The position numbers and the translations under genes are program-made. Below are positions 1 through 11,425 of a stretch of DNA of 64,000 nt, piece by piece. The stretch is from Hippophae tibetana (taxonomy: Eukaryota > Streptophyta > Magnoliopsida > Rosales > Elaeagnaceae): NCBI GenBank assembly GCA_037013495.1, contig CM072811.1, forward strand, positions 27,489,659 to 27,553,658. Reading direction: 5' to 3'. The notes below the pieces were generated by a model. The model was not told the origin of the DNA. It did not search any database and worked only from the letters and a program-made list of their open reading frames with translations. The number at the start of each line of letters is the position of its first letter. Within the stretch, counting starts at the first letter, position 1.

Positions 1-410
1 ATTCAAGAACTTTATATTCATTAAGTTGTTCCAAGTATGAAAACACATAATTTTTGGCTAATTAGAAAGTTTTGTATTTCTTTCATGCCTTATTTGCAAT
101 CTTGTAAGACTAGTTTATCCAATTATTGGACAAAAACATATTTTAGAGGAGATATAATACAATAAGGATATAATGTATGTAATTAATTATAAAACAAAAT
201 AGACTTACAAAAATAATTTTTCATATCTTATACTTTTTAGCGTCTTCAATCTTTAACACATGGTCATTGAATTATATTAACTTTATTATTATTATTATTT
301 TGGGAAAATTTTAAGAAAATTTCAATTCCATAAATATAAAATCCATCAAAATATCATATAAAAATAAATACATAAAATCCAAACAATTAATAAACTCATT
401 ATAACATTAA
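1..410. other. AT-rich interval, nothing recognised
   Basis: This stretch is A/T-rich with short poly-A and poly-T runs. I see no exon-like patch, RNA gene or named repeat. It could be interior sequence of the CACTA-type element whose right end lies near 1246, but nothing here proves that. Confidence 0.4.
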
Positions 411-412
411 TA

Positions 413-451
<39 letters not shown>

Positions 452-501
452 GATATTAATAAACTCATTATACATTATATATATATATATATATATATAT
501 A
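411..501. repeat. Compound (TA)n microsatellite in a short duplication
   Basis: Two TA runs (about 411-449 and 473-501) are each preceded by nearly the same TAATAAACTCATTATA sequence, at about 389 and 456. The layout suggests a local duplication of a unit of roughly 65 bp that included a TA run, probably by slippage. Confidence 0.8.
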
Positions 502-1089
502 CTTCATATACATGTAAATAATTTTAAGTTTAAAATAAATTAATATATATCAAAAACAAAAATACATAAAATTATTAAAATGAATAAATAAAAAAATATC
601 TTTTTCTCTTCTAAGTTTGAATAAAAATACCCAACCTACATAACACAAAAATATATACAAATAATCAATAACACATAATATACATTAAAATAAAAATTAA
701 TTTTACACAAATTATATAAGAATAAAAAATATGAGTAATAAGTGTAAAATAATTCGTAGAAATACTTACAAGAGTAAAATGAAGTGAAAAAAATGAAGAA
801 AAAATTGTGTTTGGTAAGCGAGAAAGTGAAAGAAAATGGATATGAAAATTTTGAGTATTATGCTCAAAAAATAGTGGATCTATGATAAATTAGGGTGGAA
901 CAAAAACCCATTTGATGGCGTCAAAAATAGTGGTCATAAGTGGCTTGAAAATGAGAAAGAAAAATATAGGGTGGGATGGTTTTTTGGAAGGGAAATGGGA
1001 ACACGTTGAGGGCTATCAGAATGAGGGAGAGAAAAAGATAAAAGAAAAAAAACATCGATTGACACATGAAACCGATGCTACACGTAAGA
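502..1089. other. AT-rich interval left of a CACTA terminus
   Basis: From about 780 the sequence becomes purine-rich and less AT-biased, which is compatible with transposon interior. A short open frame starts near 912, but its end runs into the terminal hairpins of the CACTA-type element, so I do not call a gene. Confidence 0.35.
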
Positions 1090-1246
1090 TTTTAAGTCGG
1101 TTCTACATGTCAACCGACACTAACTTTCATTTTTTTTCAATTTTTAAGTTGGTTTATAAGCATACCAACTTAAAATTTGTTATAAGTCAGTTTTAAGTAA
1201 AACCCGACTTTAAATCCCAATTTAAATACTCTTTATTGTAGTAGTG
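1090..1246. mobile_element. Right terminus of a CACTA (En/Spm)-like DNA transposon
   Basis: The segment ends in TTGTAGTAGTG at 1246; its reverse complement CACTACTACAA is the classic CACTA terminal inverted repeat start. Just inside lie three consecutive hairpins: GTCGGTT/AACCGAC at 1096-1118, TTAAGTTGGT/ACCAACTTAA at 1144-1173 (10-bp perfect stem) and an imperfect AAGTC...GACTT stem at 1184-1210. Arrays of short inverted subterminal motifs of this sort are known binding sites for CACTA transposases. No matching left terminus is visible, so the element is either truncated or begins outside the window. The family call is inference from termini only. Confidence 0.5.
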
Positions 1247-2254
1247 GGTCTCTCTCTCTCAATACTCAGGGTGAATCCTTAAAATATAGGGTTAGAAACA
1301 AAAGCTCGACCTTTAAATCCTGAGGCTCGTGATAGGTGCTAAAATATCAAGATGATCCGATTTTAGAGAGAGAAACTAGAGAAAAGTTAAAAAATAATGG
1401 TAAATTTTATGGATCTCATGTTAGCTTCACAGATATATATATATATATAGAACATTACATGTATACCTATCAATTATATAAAGGGTACACGTTATAGTGT
1501 ATCAAGGGGTACATTATTAGAAGCACAAACTAACTTAGGCTCGACCACGTTGATGGGTTGGGCTAATGGTTAGTCTTTTGATACTTCCAAAATATTCTAG
1601 ACAAGTGAGGACACATCTAAGATCGACACTTTTGGCATGAGTACATCTTACAATCTCAAGTAAGATACATCATGGATTGGGCTATAGGTTGAGCCTTATG
1701 TTCAAACAATTACAATGACTAATTAATTATAAAACTAGAACATTAGTAATAATAAGCTAAAAAAAGCGATTTCTTAACACAAGAAGTTCACTGGAAACTT
1801 ACAGTTTGAATACTCTAAATCTCAATAGAATTTTCTCAATCCAATAAATAAAGAAATATATAAGTAAGATTAAATAAAGAATTTCCTCCAACCATCAAAC
1901 AAAGAGTCCAAAAGACCACATATTAATCACTTCATATTTTTAATTTTAGATTAAATATAGTACACAAAGAGTATCTTATTATAATTTTGAATTGATTCAA
2001 CTTTTAGTTCAAATCACCATGACAAAACTTAAAAATCATGTTTTAAACTACTAGTAAGTTTACACAAAATTGTGCACATATATAAAGCTCTTTTAATGTA
2101 TTCAAGTATACCATATAATGATCATGCAAAAAGAAAACAATCTTTTTAGGGTGGCATAAAAAATACTTTAATCTGCTTCAATGGAAGTACGGTTGCTTTT
2201 GAAGAAGAGTAAAACAATGCTAAAAGTATACAATTGTTGGAGATGCGGTTGTTG
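1247..2254. other. Intergenic, nothing recognised
   Basis: The interval begins with a short TC run (about 1251-1260) and holds a small AT run near 1434-1450. It is less AT-biased than its surroundings, but I find no coding pattern, RNA gene or transposon ends. Confidence 0.4.
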
Positions 2255-2325
2255 TTGGTTACTAGAGAAATGATTGATATTGGTTGCTAGAGAAATGATT
2301 GCTATTGGTTGCCAGAGAAACATAG
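2255..2325 (+). repeat. Three-unit 25-bp tandem repeat
   Basis: Units begin at 2255, 2280 and 2305, each starting TTGGTT(A/G)C(T/C)AGAGAAA. The first two are almost identical and the third diverges after about 16 bases. No open frame of note runs through it, so it is probably a non-coding local duplication. Confidence 0.75.
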
Positions 2326-2453
2326 TTTTGGGGGAGTGAGACTAAGTCGGTTGGAAATTAAGAAGAAATATATTTATCCAATTTAAAGTTTTTAATCTAA
2401 CGTGTGAGTTGTAATGTTTACATGTTATAGCTTTTTTTAATTTTATTTTATGC

Positions 2454-2586
2454 TAGCGAGGTGTCGAAATCAACTCGAACTCATCTCGATTTTTTGAGTT
2501 ATTTGAACTGATTTGAATTTGATTGGAATTGAATTCAATTAATTTGCGATTCAATCAATTGAACTACAAAACAAATTGTCACCCTA
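2454..2586. mobile_element. Short hAT-like MITE candidate
   Basis: The left end TAGCGAGGTGTCGAAAT and the reverse complement of the right end, TAGGGTGACAATTTG, form an imperfect terminal inverted repeat around GGTG(T/A)C(G/A)A. The interior has repeated TTGAATT-like motifs and no coding potential. The ends resemble those of family Y elsewhere in the window. No clear target duplication is visible, so the call is tentative. Confidence 0.4.
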
Positions 2587-3837
2587 TATAGAGGCTAAAC
2601 ATAAGGTTGAGTGACAAATTAATTCCAACTACTCTTTGAAGTCTAGATTAGATTAGTGAAACTAAATATTAAGTAGTATTTTTATATATTATAATTATAA
2701 TTGATATGATAATTTTTCATTAAATATAACTATGTATGTTTGATTATATTTACTAATAATATTATATTGCATTACTCATAATTTATTATAAACTTATGAT
2801 AAATAAACTTTTTGTTTATTAGATTAAAGATGTGGTTTTTGTGCTTTCCTTTTCTTGATGCTACCCATTTTGCTTTGATGTTATGGGTGATCCCTTTTTC
2901 TTAATACAAAAATGCTTGAATTGTGATGATTTTATGTGGTAAACTTGACTTTGAATCTTTGGCTCAACGGTAAGTGAAAACGATCAAAATAAATTCTTTG
3001 GCTCAACGTTAAGAGAAAAAGATCAACGTAAAACAAGCTACCTGTGTAAATTTCTAATACGAGTAACCGAAATATCTATAATTATATGAAACGTATGGTT
3101 AAATAATGCTAATCCTTCGTACAATAAAAATGTCATGATAACCTTATCTTTCTCTGTAAGTTCTATAAAAAAATAAAAAAATAACAACACAAGTGTTATA
3201 GTTATGTTAAGAAGAATAGTTTAATCTATTTATTATTTTTATATTCTTATTATTTAAAAAAAAATTAACAGTATAAATACAAGTCATCAATTTTTTATTT
3301 TATTTTTATTTTTCTCATATTTTTTTAACTATTATTGAGATACCTATTTTATAAATTATCTTTAACAATGGATAATAATGACTATATATTAAATTGATAA
3401 AAAAAAATTAAAATTTAATTATATATCATTGTGTTATCATTTTTTTATAATAAAAAAATTAAATTATTATAAAAATAATAAAAGATCTAAATTGTCCTAA
3501 GTAATATAACTAAAAAAAAAACCTAGTACATGTGTTTAATTTTTTATTATTATCATAAATTCATAATTTCAGAGTCGCTACTTCAGGATTTGATTTGGGC
3601 TATTTCTTTTTAATTTTATAGGCCTTGATTTGGGTTATTATGTTAATCACTTGTATGGCCCTCGTTATCTTAGATGGACTTGAAACTATTGTCCTTATTA
3701 GGCCTGTTTGAACCTCATATTTGGAATAAAAGATGATTATTCACATTTAATAATAAAAATAATAAAATATCATATTTAGTAATTAAAATGAACAATTAAA
3801 AAAAATTAAAATACATACATATTTATATATGTAAAAA
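2587..3837. other. Intergenic, nothing recognised
   Basis: AT-rich sequence. A 30-bp direct repeat occurs at about 2957 and 2998 (CTTTGGCTCAACG followed by AAGTGAAAA- or AAGAGAAAA-like sequence). A less AT-biased patch at 3575-3710 has no convincing open frame. No transposon ends were identified. Confidence 0.4.
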
Positions 3838-4735
3838 TAGCTGTCCAGCCTAACTCAACTCATCTAAAGCTGATATATTGAGCTCATAAACACCTCCCTA
3901 AATCATTTGATAAATATATGTTAAATTAAAAAACTAACAAATAAGATAAAAATTGAATAAGTTATTAAAATATAATTGTTTATATTTACTACAAAGTTAA
4001 AAAATACTAATATTAGTTAAATTAATAAATATAAAAATTAACAATTGATTTTTTTTAAAATAAAAATAAAAGATAAAATTAAATTAAATTTATATTAGAA
4101 TATTTTAATAAATATAAAACTCTAAAACAAATAATAACTTATAAAACATACATAATATAATTGAAGTTAAAAATATGATTACTAAATTAGATTTAAAATT
4201 TACACTGTATTAATTTATAATTAAATCTATATATCGCTCACAAAAATAAATATTCTATTTTATAAAAAAAATGTTATATTTTAAGACTTCGAGTTTTTTT
4301 GAGAAGTTATGTTCATTTTATTGAACATTGCTAGTATTTTATTATATATTTTTGAAATATAAACTATTAAAAAATATTATGATTCATTTTATACATCATT
4401 CGAAATCCCTACAAGTCTAATTTAAAAAACAAATTATGATTTATGATTTTAGATTTTTTATAGAAAGTTATGCACGTTTTGTAATGATTGTTTAGATTCA
4501 AAATAAATTATTCTACTCATTTTCAAAATATAAACTGCACTATATCATAAAATTTTATAAATTATTTGATATATTATTAAAAAGTTATAGAAGTCTAGTT
4601 TTTAATAAATTTTAATGCTTGTGATTTCAAGTTTTTTATAAAAAAATATACATTTTTTATTAATTATTATTCAGATTAAAAAGAATATTTTTTACTTATT
4701 TTTAAAGTGTAAACTATACTAATTGAAAAGGTGTG
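3838..4735 (-). mobile_element. Family Y DNA transposon, inverted older copy
   Basis: Read on the minus strand, this region matches the interior and right end of the Y copies at 7.2-8.9 and 11.4-13.0 kb over about 900 bp. It includes about three units of the 177-bp tandem core (roughly 4250-4735) and the shared block ending in TTAATTTAATTTTATCTTTT. The terminal sequence near 3838 is degraded but keeps the ACTCAACTCAT and GAGCTCATAA motifs of the family. It is clearly more diverged than the other two copies and therefore older. The left half of the element is missing. Confidence 0.7.
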
Positions 4736-6476
4736 TTGTTGAAATGATAGTACGAGAAATCCCAGCTTTTAGAGTTCACTCTCTTAAAAAGAAATGAAAA
4801 AAATTAATAATAATCAAAAACAGTAAAGAGTGCAATTCATATTCGTGATTTCTTATCATACAAAAATTAAAGTTTTGGTATGAATTGTTTTTCAAGTTTT
4901 TGAATGATACATTGACAGTATTTCAATTCTATGAAAGGTACGTATTTCGTGTCCCAAAAATAAAAGATAATTTAATATTTTTTAAATTTTTTTATAATTA
5001 TTTTCATCATTTTTTTAATATATATATTTTTTCTCTATTTCTCATTTCACTCATCTTCTTCTTTGGTCCTTTTCTCTCTCCTCTTTTCTATTCTTTCTCA
5101 CACGTCTCTATTTGAAAAAATCCTCTTACCTTTCTTCTTCTAAAAGCTCTTTTACAAACAATGATTATGTGACACGCTATGCACTTGACAAAATGATAGA
5201 TGAATTGTTTTTGTAGAAGCAAAAAGGAGAAATAGTTTTATACCAATAGAAAAAAGTGTTAGAGAGAGAAAAGAAAAGGAGAAAGAGGAAAGAAAATAAT
5301 AAAAAAAAATTAAAAAAAGAAGTTAAATTAACCTTTAATTTTTATATACATAATTCATTTTTATCAAAAAAATATTTTTTTAAAAATTTAAATACTTTTA
5401 AAATATTACTCAAGAATTTATAAATAAAATATCACACTCATGATTTATAATTAGTCTAGAAAAACTTTATATCTATTTAACCACGTTACACTTTAATTTA
5501 TTACTAGTTTGTTCATCATATGCAAAGCGAATGCTACTAAGAAGATTTTTACTAAGTTAATCAAAATTATACATGATTAGATAAACTGGTGTGCAAACTT
5601 TAGATTGGATTAACTTAGCAAAAATGTTTCTTCTAGTCTTAATTGGTTTTTGAAAAATCAAAACCATAACAATCAATTAAGTAATACAACCAATCCATGT
5701 TAATTGTTTTTATTAATTTGTATGTGGTTGATTGATTAAATTATGTTTTTGTTTTATTAATTGTAGTCAAATCTTTAAAATTTTATTTTTAATATTAATA
5801 ATTATTAAGTTATTTATTATATTTTTATATACATATTAAATTAAACATATATTAATTTTTAGAATCTAAATATTATATATATTAAGGAAGTATTTAGTAT
5901 ATCTTGAAATAAGTAAGCAAATAATCAAAATTAACGATAATGATTGTATTACTTTGATATTTAAGTTATAGTTTTCAAACGATTTAATTAAATAAAATCA
6001 GAGAGGATTTTAAAATTGCATAGAGAACATGGGAAATTGCCTACTTGAAGTATGAATGGAGAAGCCTTTCGTAAGCTTGTATCAATGAAAATATTATAAT
6101 ATTGACTTGATTTATAATATATAAATAGTATAATATTTTGATATTAATAGATATATTAATAATATTTTATGTAAATATCAAATCATAAATATATTTATTA
6201 TTTAAATTAAATAATAATTATCTTAAATGCTTTTTTTTAATTTAAATCTTTGTTGTTGTATATTAATAATAAAATGATTGTATCTATTTAACTTTTAAAA
6301 AATGATATGGATTAATCAAATGATGTCACATATCTAATAAATTTTTTTCCACCAATATACAAGTCAATTATGCATTTGATTCATTGAAAAAATAAAAAAA
6401 GATTTAGATAAATAATAATATATTGTTAATAAAAAAATAAAATTTAATATATAATTGATTTAATGAATTGACTCTA
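4736..6476. other. AT-rich interval, nothing recognised
   Basis: The interval has a T/C-rich strip at about 5030-5140 and a purine-rich strip at about 5255-5320. A 76-codon open frame in the first strip is rich in Phe, Ile and Ser and looks like a product of base composition. I see no gene or transposon ends. Confidence 0.4.
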
Positions 6477-7200
6477 ATTGAATTTTGGGTAATAAAAACC
6501 AATCGAACTCAAGGTGGATTGTTTCTTTGAATTGAAATCCAGACTAGTCCACCAAACAAAACATATAGGATTGGGTATTTTTAAACATACGATATTGAAC
6601 GTAGACCAACTTATAAGAAATGTGGACTAAGACCCCCCAAAAAAAATTGTTTTTGGGTCACTATTTTAAGTATTTTATTCTGTATGTATTAGTACGTAAT
6701 ATACGCGTGTGTATATATATATAATCTTACTTTTTTGAATTTTTCTTAGAAATTTATTTTATTTGTTTAAATTTTTTAAATAAATATTTTTTACATATGA
6801 ATAGAAAATGACAAATCTATAAGTATATAATTAGAGGAAAATTATTTTAAATATATGTAATTTGTGATGTTATGTTTATGGAAATCCGAAAGCTGAAGAT
6901 ATAAACTTCTTCAATATATAAAGTCATAACCATCTTAATAAAATAAAAATATATTTAGAGTAAAGAAAAATTAAGTTTATGAAGAATGAATTCCTCATAT
7001 CTTTTAATTAAATTGATTTCTACCTGTCAACAAACTAAACATGAAAGAACTTGTAGAGAAATGGTACTCGATATATTTTAAAGTCAAACAAACATCCACT
7101 GTATCAATATTATTATTAATAAATGTGTAAGGTTTATAAATGTTAAAATTATTTATAAACAAAATGGTTAAATATAAATTAATTTCTAGACGTGTTATCT

Positions 7201-8858
7201 TGTTTAAATATTTTAAACATTAAGGTCATGTTTGATATTCATTTTAATTTCTAGTTTTTAATTCTTTATTTTTAGAATTAAAATTTTAATTTTAAAATAT
7301 TTTGAAAAAAAAATTGATAACTAATTTCTAATTTCAATTTTAAAAAAGGTAGAAATTAAAAATTAAATATTATTTATTTAATAACTAATTTTTAATTTTT
7401 AATTTTTTAAATTGAGTTGAGGTATGTTAGCCTAACTTTTTTATAGAAAACTGAAATCATAAACTATAATTTTTTTTTAAAAAAATAGACTTATAGAGCT
7501 TTTTAATGGTATATGAAATGATTCATATTATTTTATGAGGTACTATAGTTTTTATTTTAAAAATGAGTCAAAAATATTATACCGAATTTGAACAATCATT
7601 AGGAAAATGCGAATAGATTTTAATAAAAAAAATCAAAATCCCAAACCCTAAAATTTATGAGAAACCAAACTTTTAAAAATTTCTAATTATATATGAAATA
7701 ATTCATAAAAATGTATGATTTAGTAAAGTTTTCATTTTAATAATGAGTAAAAATGTTCTTCTCATCTAAACAATTATTAGCAAAATGTGCATAATTTTCT
7801 ATAAAAACTCGAAATTACAAACATAAATTTTATTAGAAACTAGAGATTTCTAAAAATTTCTAATGATATGTAAAATGATTCATAAGATTTTGTGATTTAG
7901 TATAGTTTTATTTTAAAAATGAGTGAAATTGTTCTTTTGAATTTGAACAATCATTATTAAAATGTGCATAACTTTTTATATAAAACTCAAAATTCAAAAA
8001 TGTAAAATTTATTAGATAGTAGACTTCTAAAAATTTCCAATAGTATATGAAATTATTCATAAAATTTTATAAATTAGTACACTTTATATTTTAAAATGAG
8101 TAAAAACTGTTCTTTTGAATTTGGACAATCATCTATAAAATGTATATAACTTTTTACGAAAACTCAAAATAATAAATAATAAATTTCCTTTGAAATTAGA
8201 CTTCTAGAGATTTCTAATAATATATGAAATAAATCATAATATTTTTTAAATAATACAATTTATATTTAAAAAATATTTAATAGAGTATAAACAATAGTCA
8301 ATAAAATAAGCATAAATTCTATAAAAAAACTCAAAATTTTAAAATATAACATTTATTATAAAATGGACTATTTGATATTTTCAATTATATATGGATTTAA
8401 TTATAAATTAATACAATATAAATTTTAAAACTAATTCAATGATAATCTCTTTAATCTCAATTATATTGTGTATGTTTTTAAGTTATTATTTATTTTGAAA
8501 TTCTATATTTTTGAAATATTATAATATAAATTTAATTTAATTTTATCTTTTATTTTATTTTCAAAAAAATAGTTGCTATTTTTTCAATTTATTAATTTGA
8601 CTAATATTAATATTATTTTATCAATTTTGTAGTATTAATTAATAATTACATTTTGGTAAATTCTTTATTTTCTCTCTTATTTATTAGCTTTTTAATTCTA
8701 TATATCTTTATTAAATGAGCTAGTAAGCAACTCTTGAGCTTAAATAAGTGTGTATTTAAGTTTATGAGCTAAATGAGCTATGCTTTTTTGGCTCATAAGC
8801 TTAAATGGCCTACCGTAAATGAGTTGAATTGAACTAAGTAGCTCGTTTGACACCTCTA
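7201..8858 (+). mobile_element. Family Y DNA transposon, copy A
   Basis: Copy A shares about 1.45 kb with copy B (11.6-13.0 kb). It keeps the right terminus GCTCGTTTGACACCTCTA, whose reverse complement TAGAGGTGTCAAACGAGC mirrors the left terminus of copy B. The subterminal part is rich in GAGCTA, GAGCTT and AGCTCA motifs. The flank at 8859-8866 (CTCGTGGG) resembles the 8 bp before the left end of copy B (CTCCTAGA, 5 of 8 matching), compatible with the 8-bp target duplication of hAT elements. It has no transposase and is non-autonomous. Its left end is missing in this copy. Confidence 0.6.
7502..8370 (+). repeat. About five 177-bp tandem units inside family Y
   Basis: Unit starts are at about 7502, 7681, 7858, 8035 and 8212, marked by TTCTAAT or TTTAATG followed by a TATATGAAAT-like motif. 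Each unit then carries ATTCATAA, AAAATGAGT, an AACAATCAT-like block and an ATAAAACTC-like block in the same order. The spacing is 177-179 bp. The last unit is more diverged. The matching array in copy B lies at about 11880-12760. No coding frame is kept across units. Confidence 0.8.
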
Positions 8859-9244
8859 CTCGTGGGAAGAGAGATCAAAATGTTAGATTAGATTCGTAAA
8901 CCTATTATATGGAGACTATGAAAGAAAGGAAATCTTGTAAGTAAATTATATTAAGAGTTTGATTTATAAAGTGTGATCTAAGACCTTGCTTTGTAATTAA
9001 ATATTGTTTTTCATAGTGAATTGTTAGGTGATTTGATAGATCAATGATTTTTTTAAGTCATTGTTATGACTTAGATTTTTTTCACCTAAAATATCGTATG
9101 TTGTATTTATATTTATTTTTGCATTCTATTTTTTATATATGATTACTTTTTTGTCTACTTAATAGATTTTAATTAGACATAATTAGCAAAATTATTTATT
9201 CATGTCTCTCTAGGTTAATTATATCAATAACTTAAACTTTTAAT

Positions 9245-9256
9245 TGGTATCAGAGC
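9245..9256 (+). other. Primer-binding site (initiator tRNA-Met type)
   Basis: TGGTATCAGAGC, complementary to the 3' end of plant initiator tRNA-Met and the usual primer site of Ty1/copia elements, lies 2 bp after the LTR1 end. It fixes the plus orientation of the complex and the 3' boundary of LTR1. Confidence 0.85.
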
Positions 9257-9519
9257 AGTCACTAGACTTATTGTTACCTAGGGCCTTATTATGGATTATT
9301 TGATAAAGGGTTCTTTTACAACTGTACTCCCTTCTTTGATGGGTTTAACTACTTATATGGTCGGAAACTACTTACGGTTACCAAAGATGATAGAGTACTT
9401 TTGCTTTTCATTGATATTCATCTGAGTGTATACGTTACTTTTGATTTAATTAAATGCATGTCTAATTTCTCATACTATATAACTATGCTTCAAAGTTAAT
9501 TTTTTTTATTTCTATAACA
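9257..9519 (+). pseudogene. Gag start remnant and 3' leader sequence of the SIRE-like complex
   Basis: After the primer site, about 9300-9400 can be read as a weak gag N-terminus of the copia type (a phrase like LPSFDGFNYLY, compare the FNGxNYxxW motif of copia gag). From about 9411 the sequence instead matches the stretch before LTR3 (14517 onward). It is a broken remnant with no product. Confidence 0.4.
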
Positions 9520-11425
9520 AAAAGAAGGAGATTAATTAATAAATGAGATAGTTATTTCACAAAAAGGGAGAGCATTTAATGCTTAATGTTGTATTTGTTA
9601 TTGCTTACTATGATTATGTTGTCTTGACATCACTATTACTATATACACTGAACTAATAAATAATGAGGATCTTGATCCAAGTTGTTGTGTCTATTTTTCT
9701 ATGTGCTTTAGTTTATATGAATATATCGAGATTCAAGAGTAGATGGATTCACCACATCATATGATAGTTTCACTATTGAATTTTGGGTAATAAAAACCAA
9801 TCGAACTCAAGGTGGATTGTTTCTTTGAATTGAAATCCAGACTAGTCTACTAAACAAAACATATAAATATTGATCAGATTGGATTGGGTATTTTTAAACA
9901 TACTATATTGAACGTAGACCAACTTATAAGAAATGTGGACTAAGACCCCCCAAAAAAAATTGTTTTTGGGTCACTATATTAAGTATTTTATTCTGTATGT
10001 ATTAGTACGTAATATACGCGTGTGTATATATATATAATCTTACTTTTTTGAATTTTTCTTAGAAATTTATTTTATTTGTTTAAATTTTTTAAATAAATAT
10101 TTTTTACATATGAATAGAAAATGACAAATCTATAAGTATATAATTAGAGGAAAATTATTTTAAATATATGTAATTTGTGACGTTATGTTTATGGAAATCC
10201 GAAAGCTGAAGATATAAACTTCTTCAATATATAAAGTCATAACCATCTTAATAAAATAAAAAAAATATTTAGAGTAAAGAAAAATTAAGTTTATGAAGAA
10301 TGAATTCCTCATATCTTTTAATTAAATTGATTTCTATCGGTCAACAAACTAAACATGAAAGACCTTGTAGAGAAATGGTACTTGATATATTTTAAAGTCA
10401 AACAAACATCTACTATATCAATATTATTATTAATAAATGTGTAAGGTTTATAAATTTTAAAATTATTTATAAACAAAATGGTTAAATATAAATTAATTTC
10501 TAGACGTGTTATCTTGTTTGTTATACAAAACCAAAAAAACTACCTAGTTTTAAATTTATATGATTCAGTTACACACTTATTACCTAATACCTTTATAATT
10601 AATTCATGCATATGAGAATAGATTGTGTGATCAACCTTAGTCTCGATCGATTGTGTTTGATCTAGGTGCTCTCGGATTAAAATGTTAGGATTAGATTGAT
10701 AGAAGTTATGCTTGATTGATCAAAAATCTAAATCGATTGATGATTGATTGTGTTCACTCAAGGTACTCTCGTGTTGAAACTTTTAAGAGTAGATCGATCA
10801 AAGTTTTATTCGATCGATTGAGATGATGGATCTACTTGAATCTAGGCATTCTTGGGGGATGTTTAATTGCTACAGGATCGATCAAAAAAGGTATCAATTG
10901 ATCGATCTATTGGCTCAATCGATCAACCATGTTTTAGATCGATCAAACACGTAAAATTTTAGGTTAAACCCTCTTTGTTCTTATTTAAGACTACATCATT
11001 AACTCTTTTACTAATAGAAAGGTCATTACACTTTAACCTATCATTAGGATTTTACTTCTCTAATATAAATAACCTAACACTCATTGTTTTAAGAACCATA
11101 CTTATTCTATTCATTTTGCATCTTTTGTGCTCTATTTCAAAACGATTTTTAATTGCATCGTATTTCTTTAGGTGTGTTCTTGATTTATTTGATAAACATA
11201 TTGTTTGGTTATGTTTAATTGATACATAGGCCTAATTGTTTTTATGATATTGAGCTTTTGGCTTTTGTTTTAGGATTTATTAGTTGATTTGGTTTATCTA
11301 ATTTATGTTCTTAAATCTTCTAATTATGATTTTTTATTGTTATTCTCTTCTAGAATACACTTTACACCTGTTGCATTTGTGCTAACTTTTCAGATGCTCG
11401 TTGAACGAGTTTAATTACTCCTAGA
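9520..11425 (+). repeat. LTR2 of the SIRE-like complex, part before the Y insertion
   Basis: The block at 9774-10518 repeats 6477-7200, including a shared run of C and A near 9945-9957. The block at 10519-11420 matches LTR3 at about 15060-16020. This middle part carries three tandem units of about 85-95 bp rich in GATCGATC and ATCGATTGAT, anchored on GTGCTCTCGG-like sequence near 10667, 10760 and 10845. The start of the LTR within 9520-9774 is uncertain, because purine-rich tracts at 9524 and about 9560 could each be the polypurine tract. Confidence 0.55.

Larger units (their letters stand above)
6477..9242 (+). repeat. LTR1 of the SIRE-like complex, carrying a Y insertion
   Basis: The part at 6477-7200 matches 9774-10518 almost exactly. 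Family Y DNA follows at 7201-8858. The remaining LTR 3' part at 8859-9242 matches the end of LTR3 (about 16030-16437) and stops just before the primer-binding site. The outer start is a guess, because the U3 part differs between the three LTRs. Confidence 0.6.

Noticed and set aside
912-1196. 94-codon open frame near the left edge
   Set aside because: It runs through the hairpins of a CACTA-like terminus, has Lys- and Phe-rich low-complexity composition and shows no family motif.
4885-5115. 76-codon Phe/Ser-rich open frame
   Set aside because: It lies in a T/C-rich strip and reads as base composition; there are no motifs, and the amino-acid pattern is repetitive.
10975-11229. 84-codon hydrophobic open frame
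   Set aside because: It lies wholly within LTR2 of the SIRE-like complex, and the matching part of LTR3 does not keep it open.
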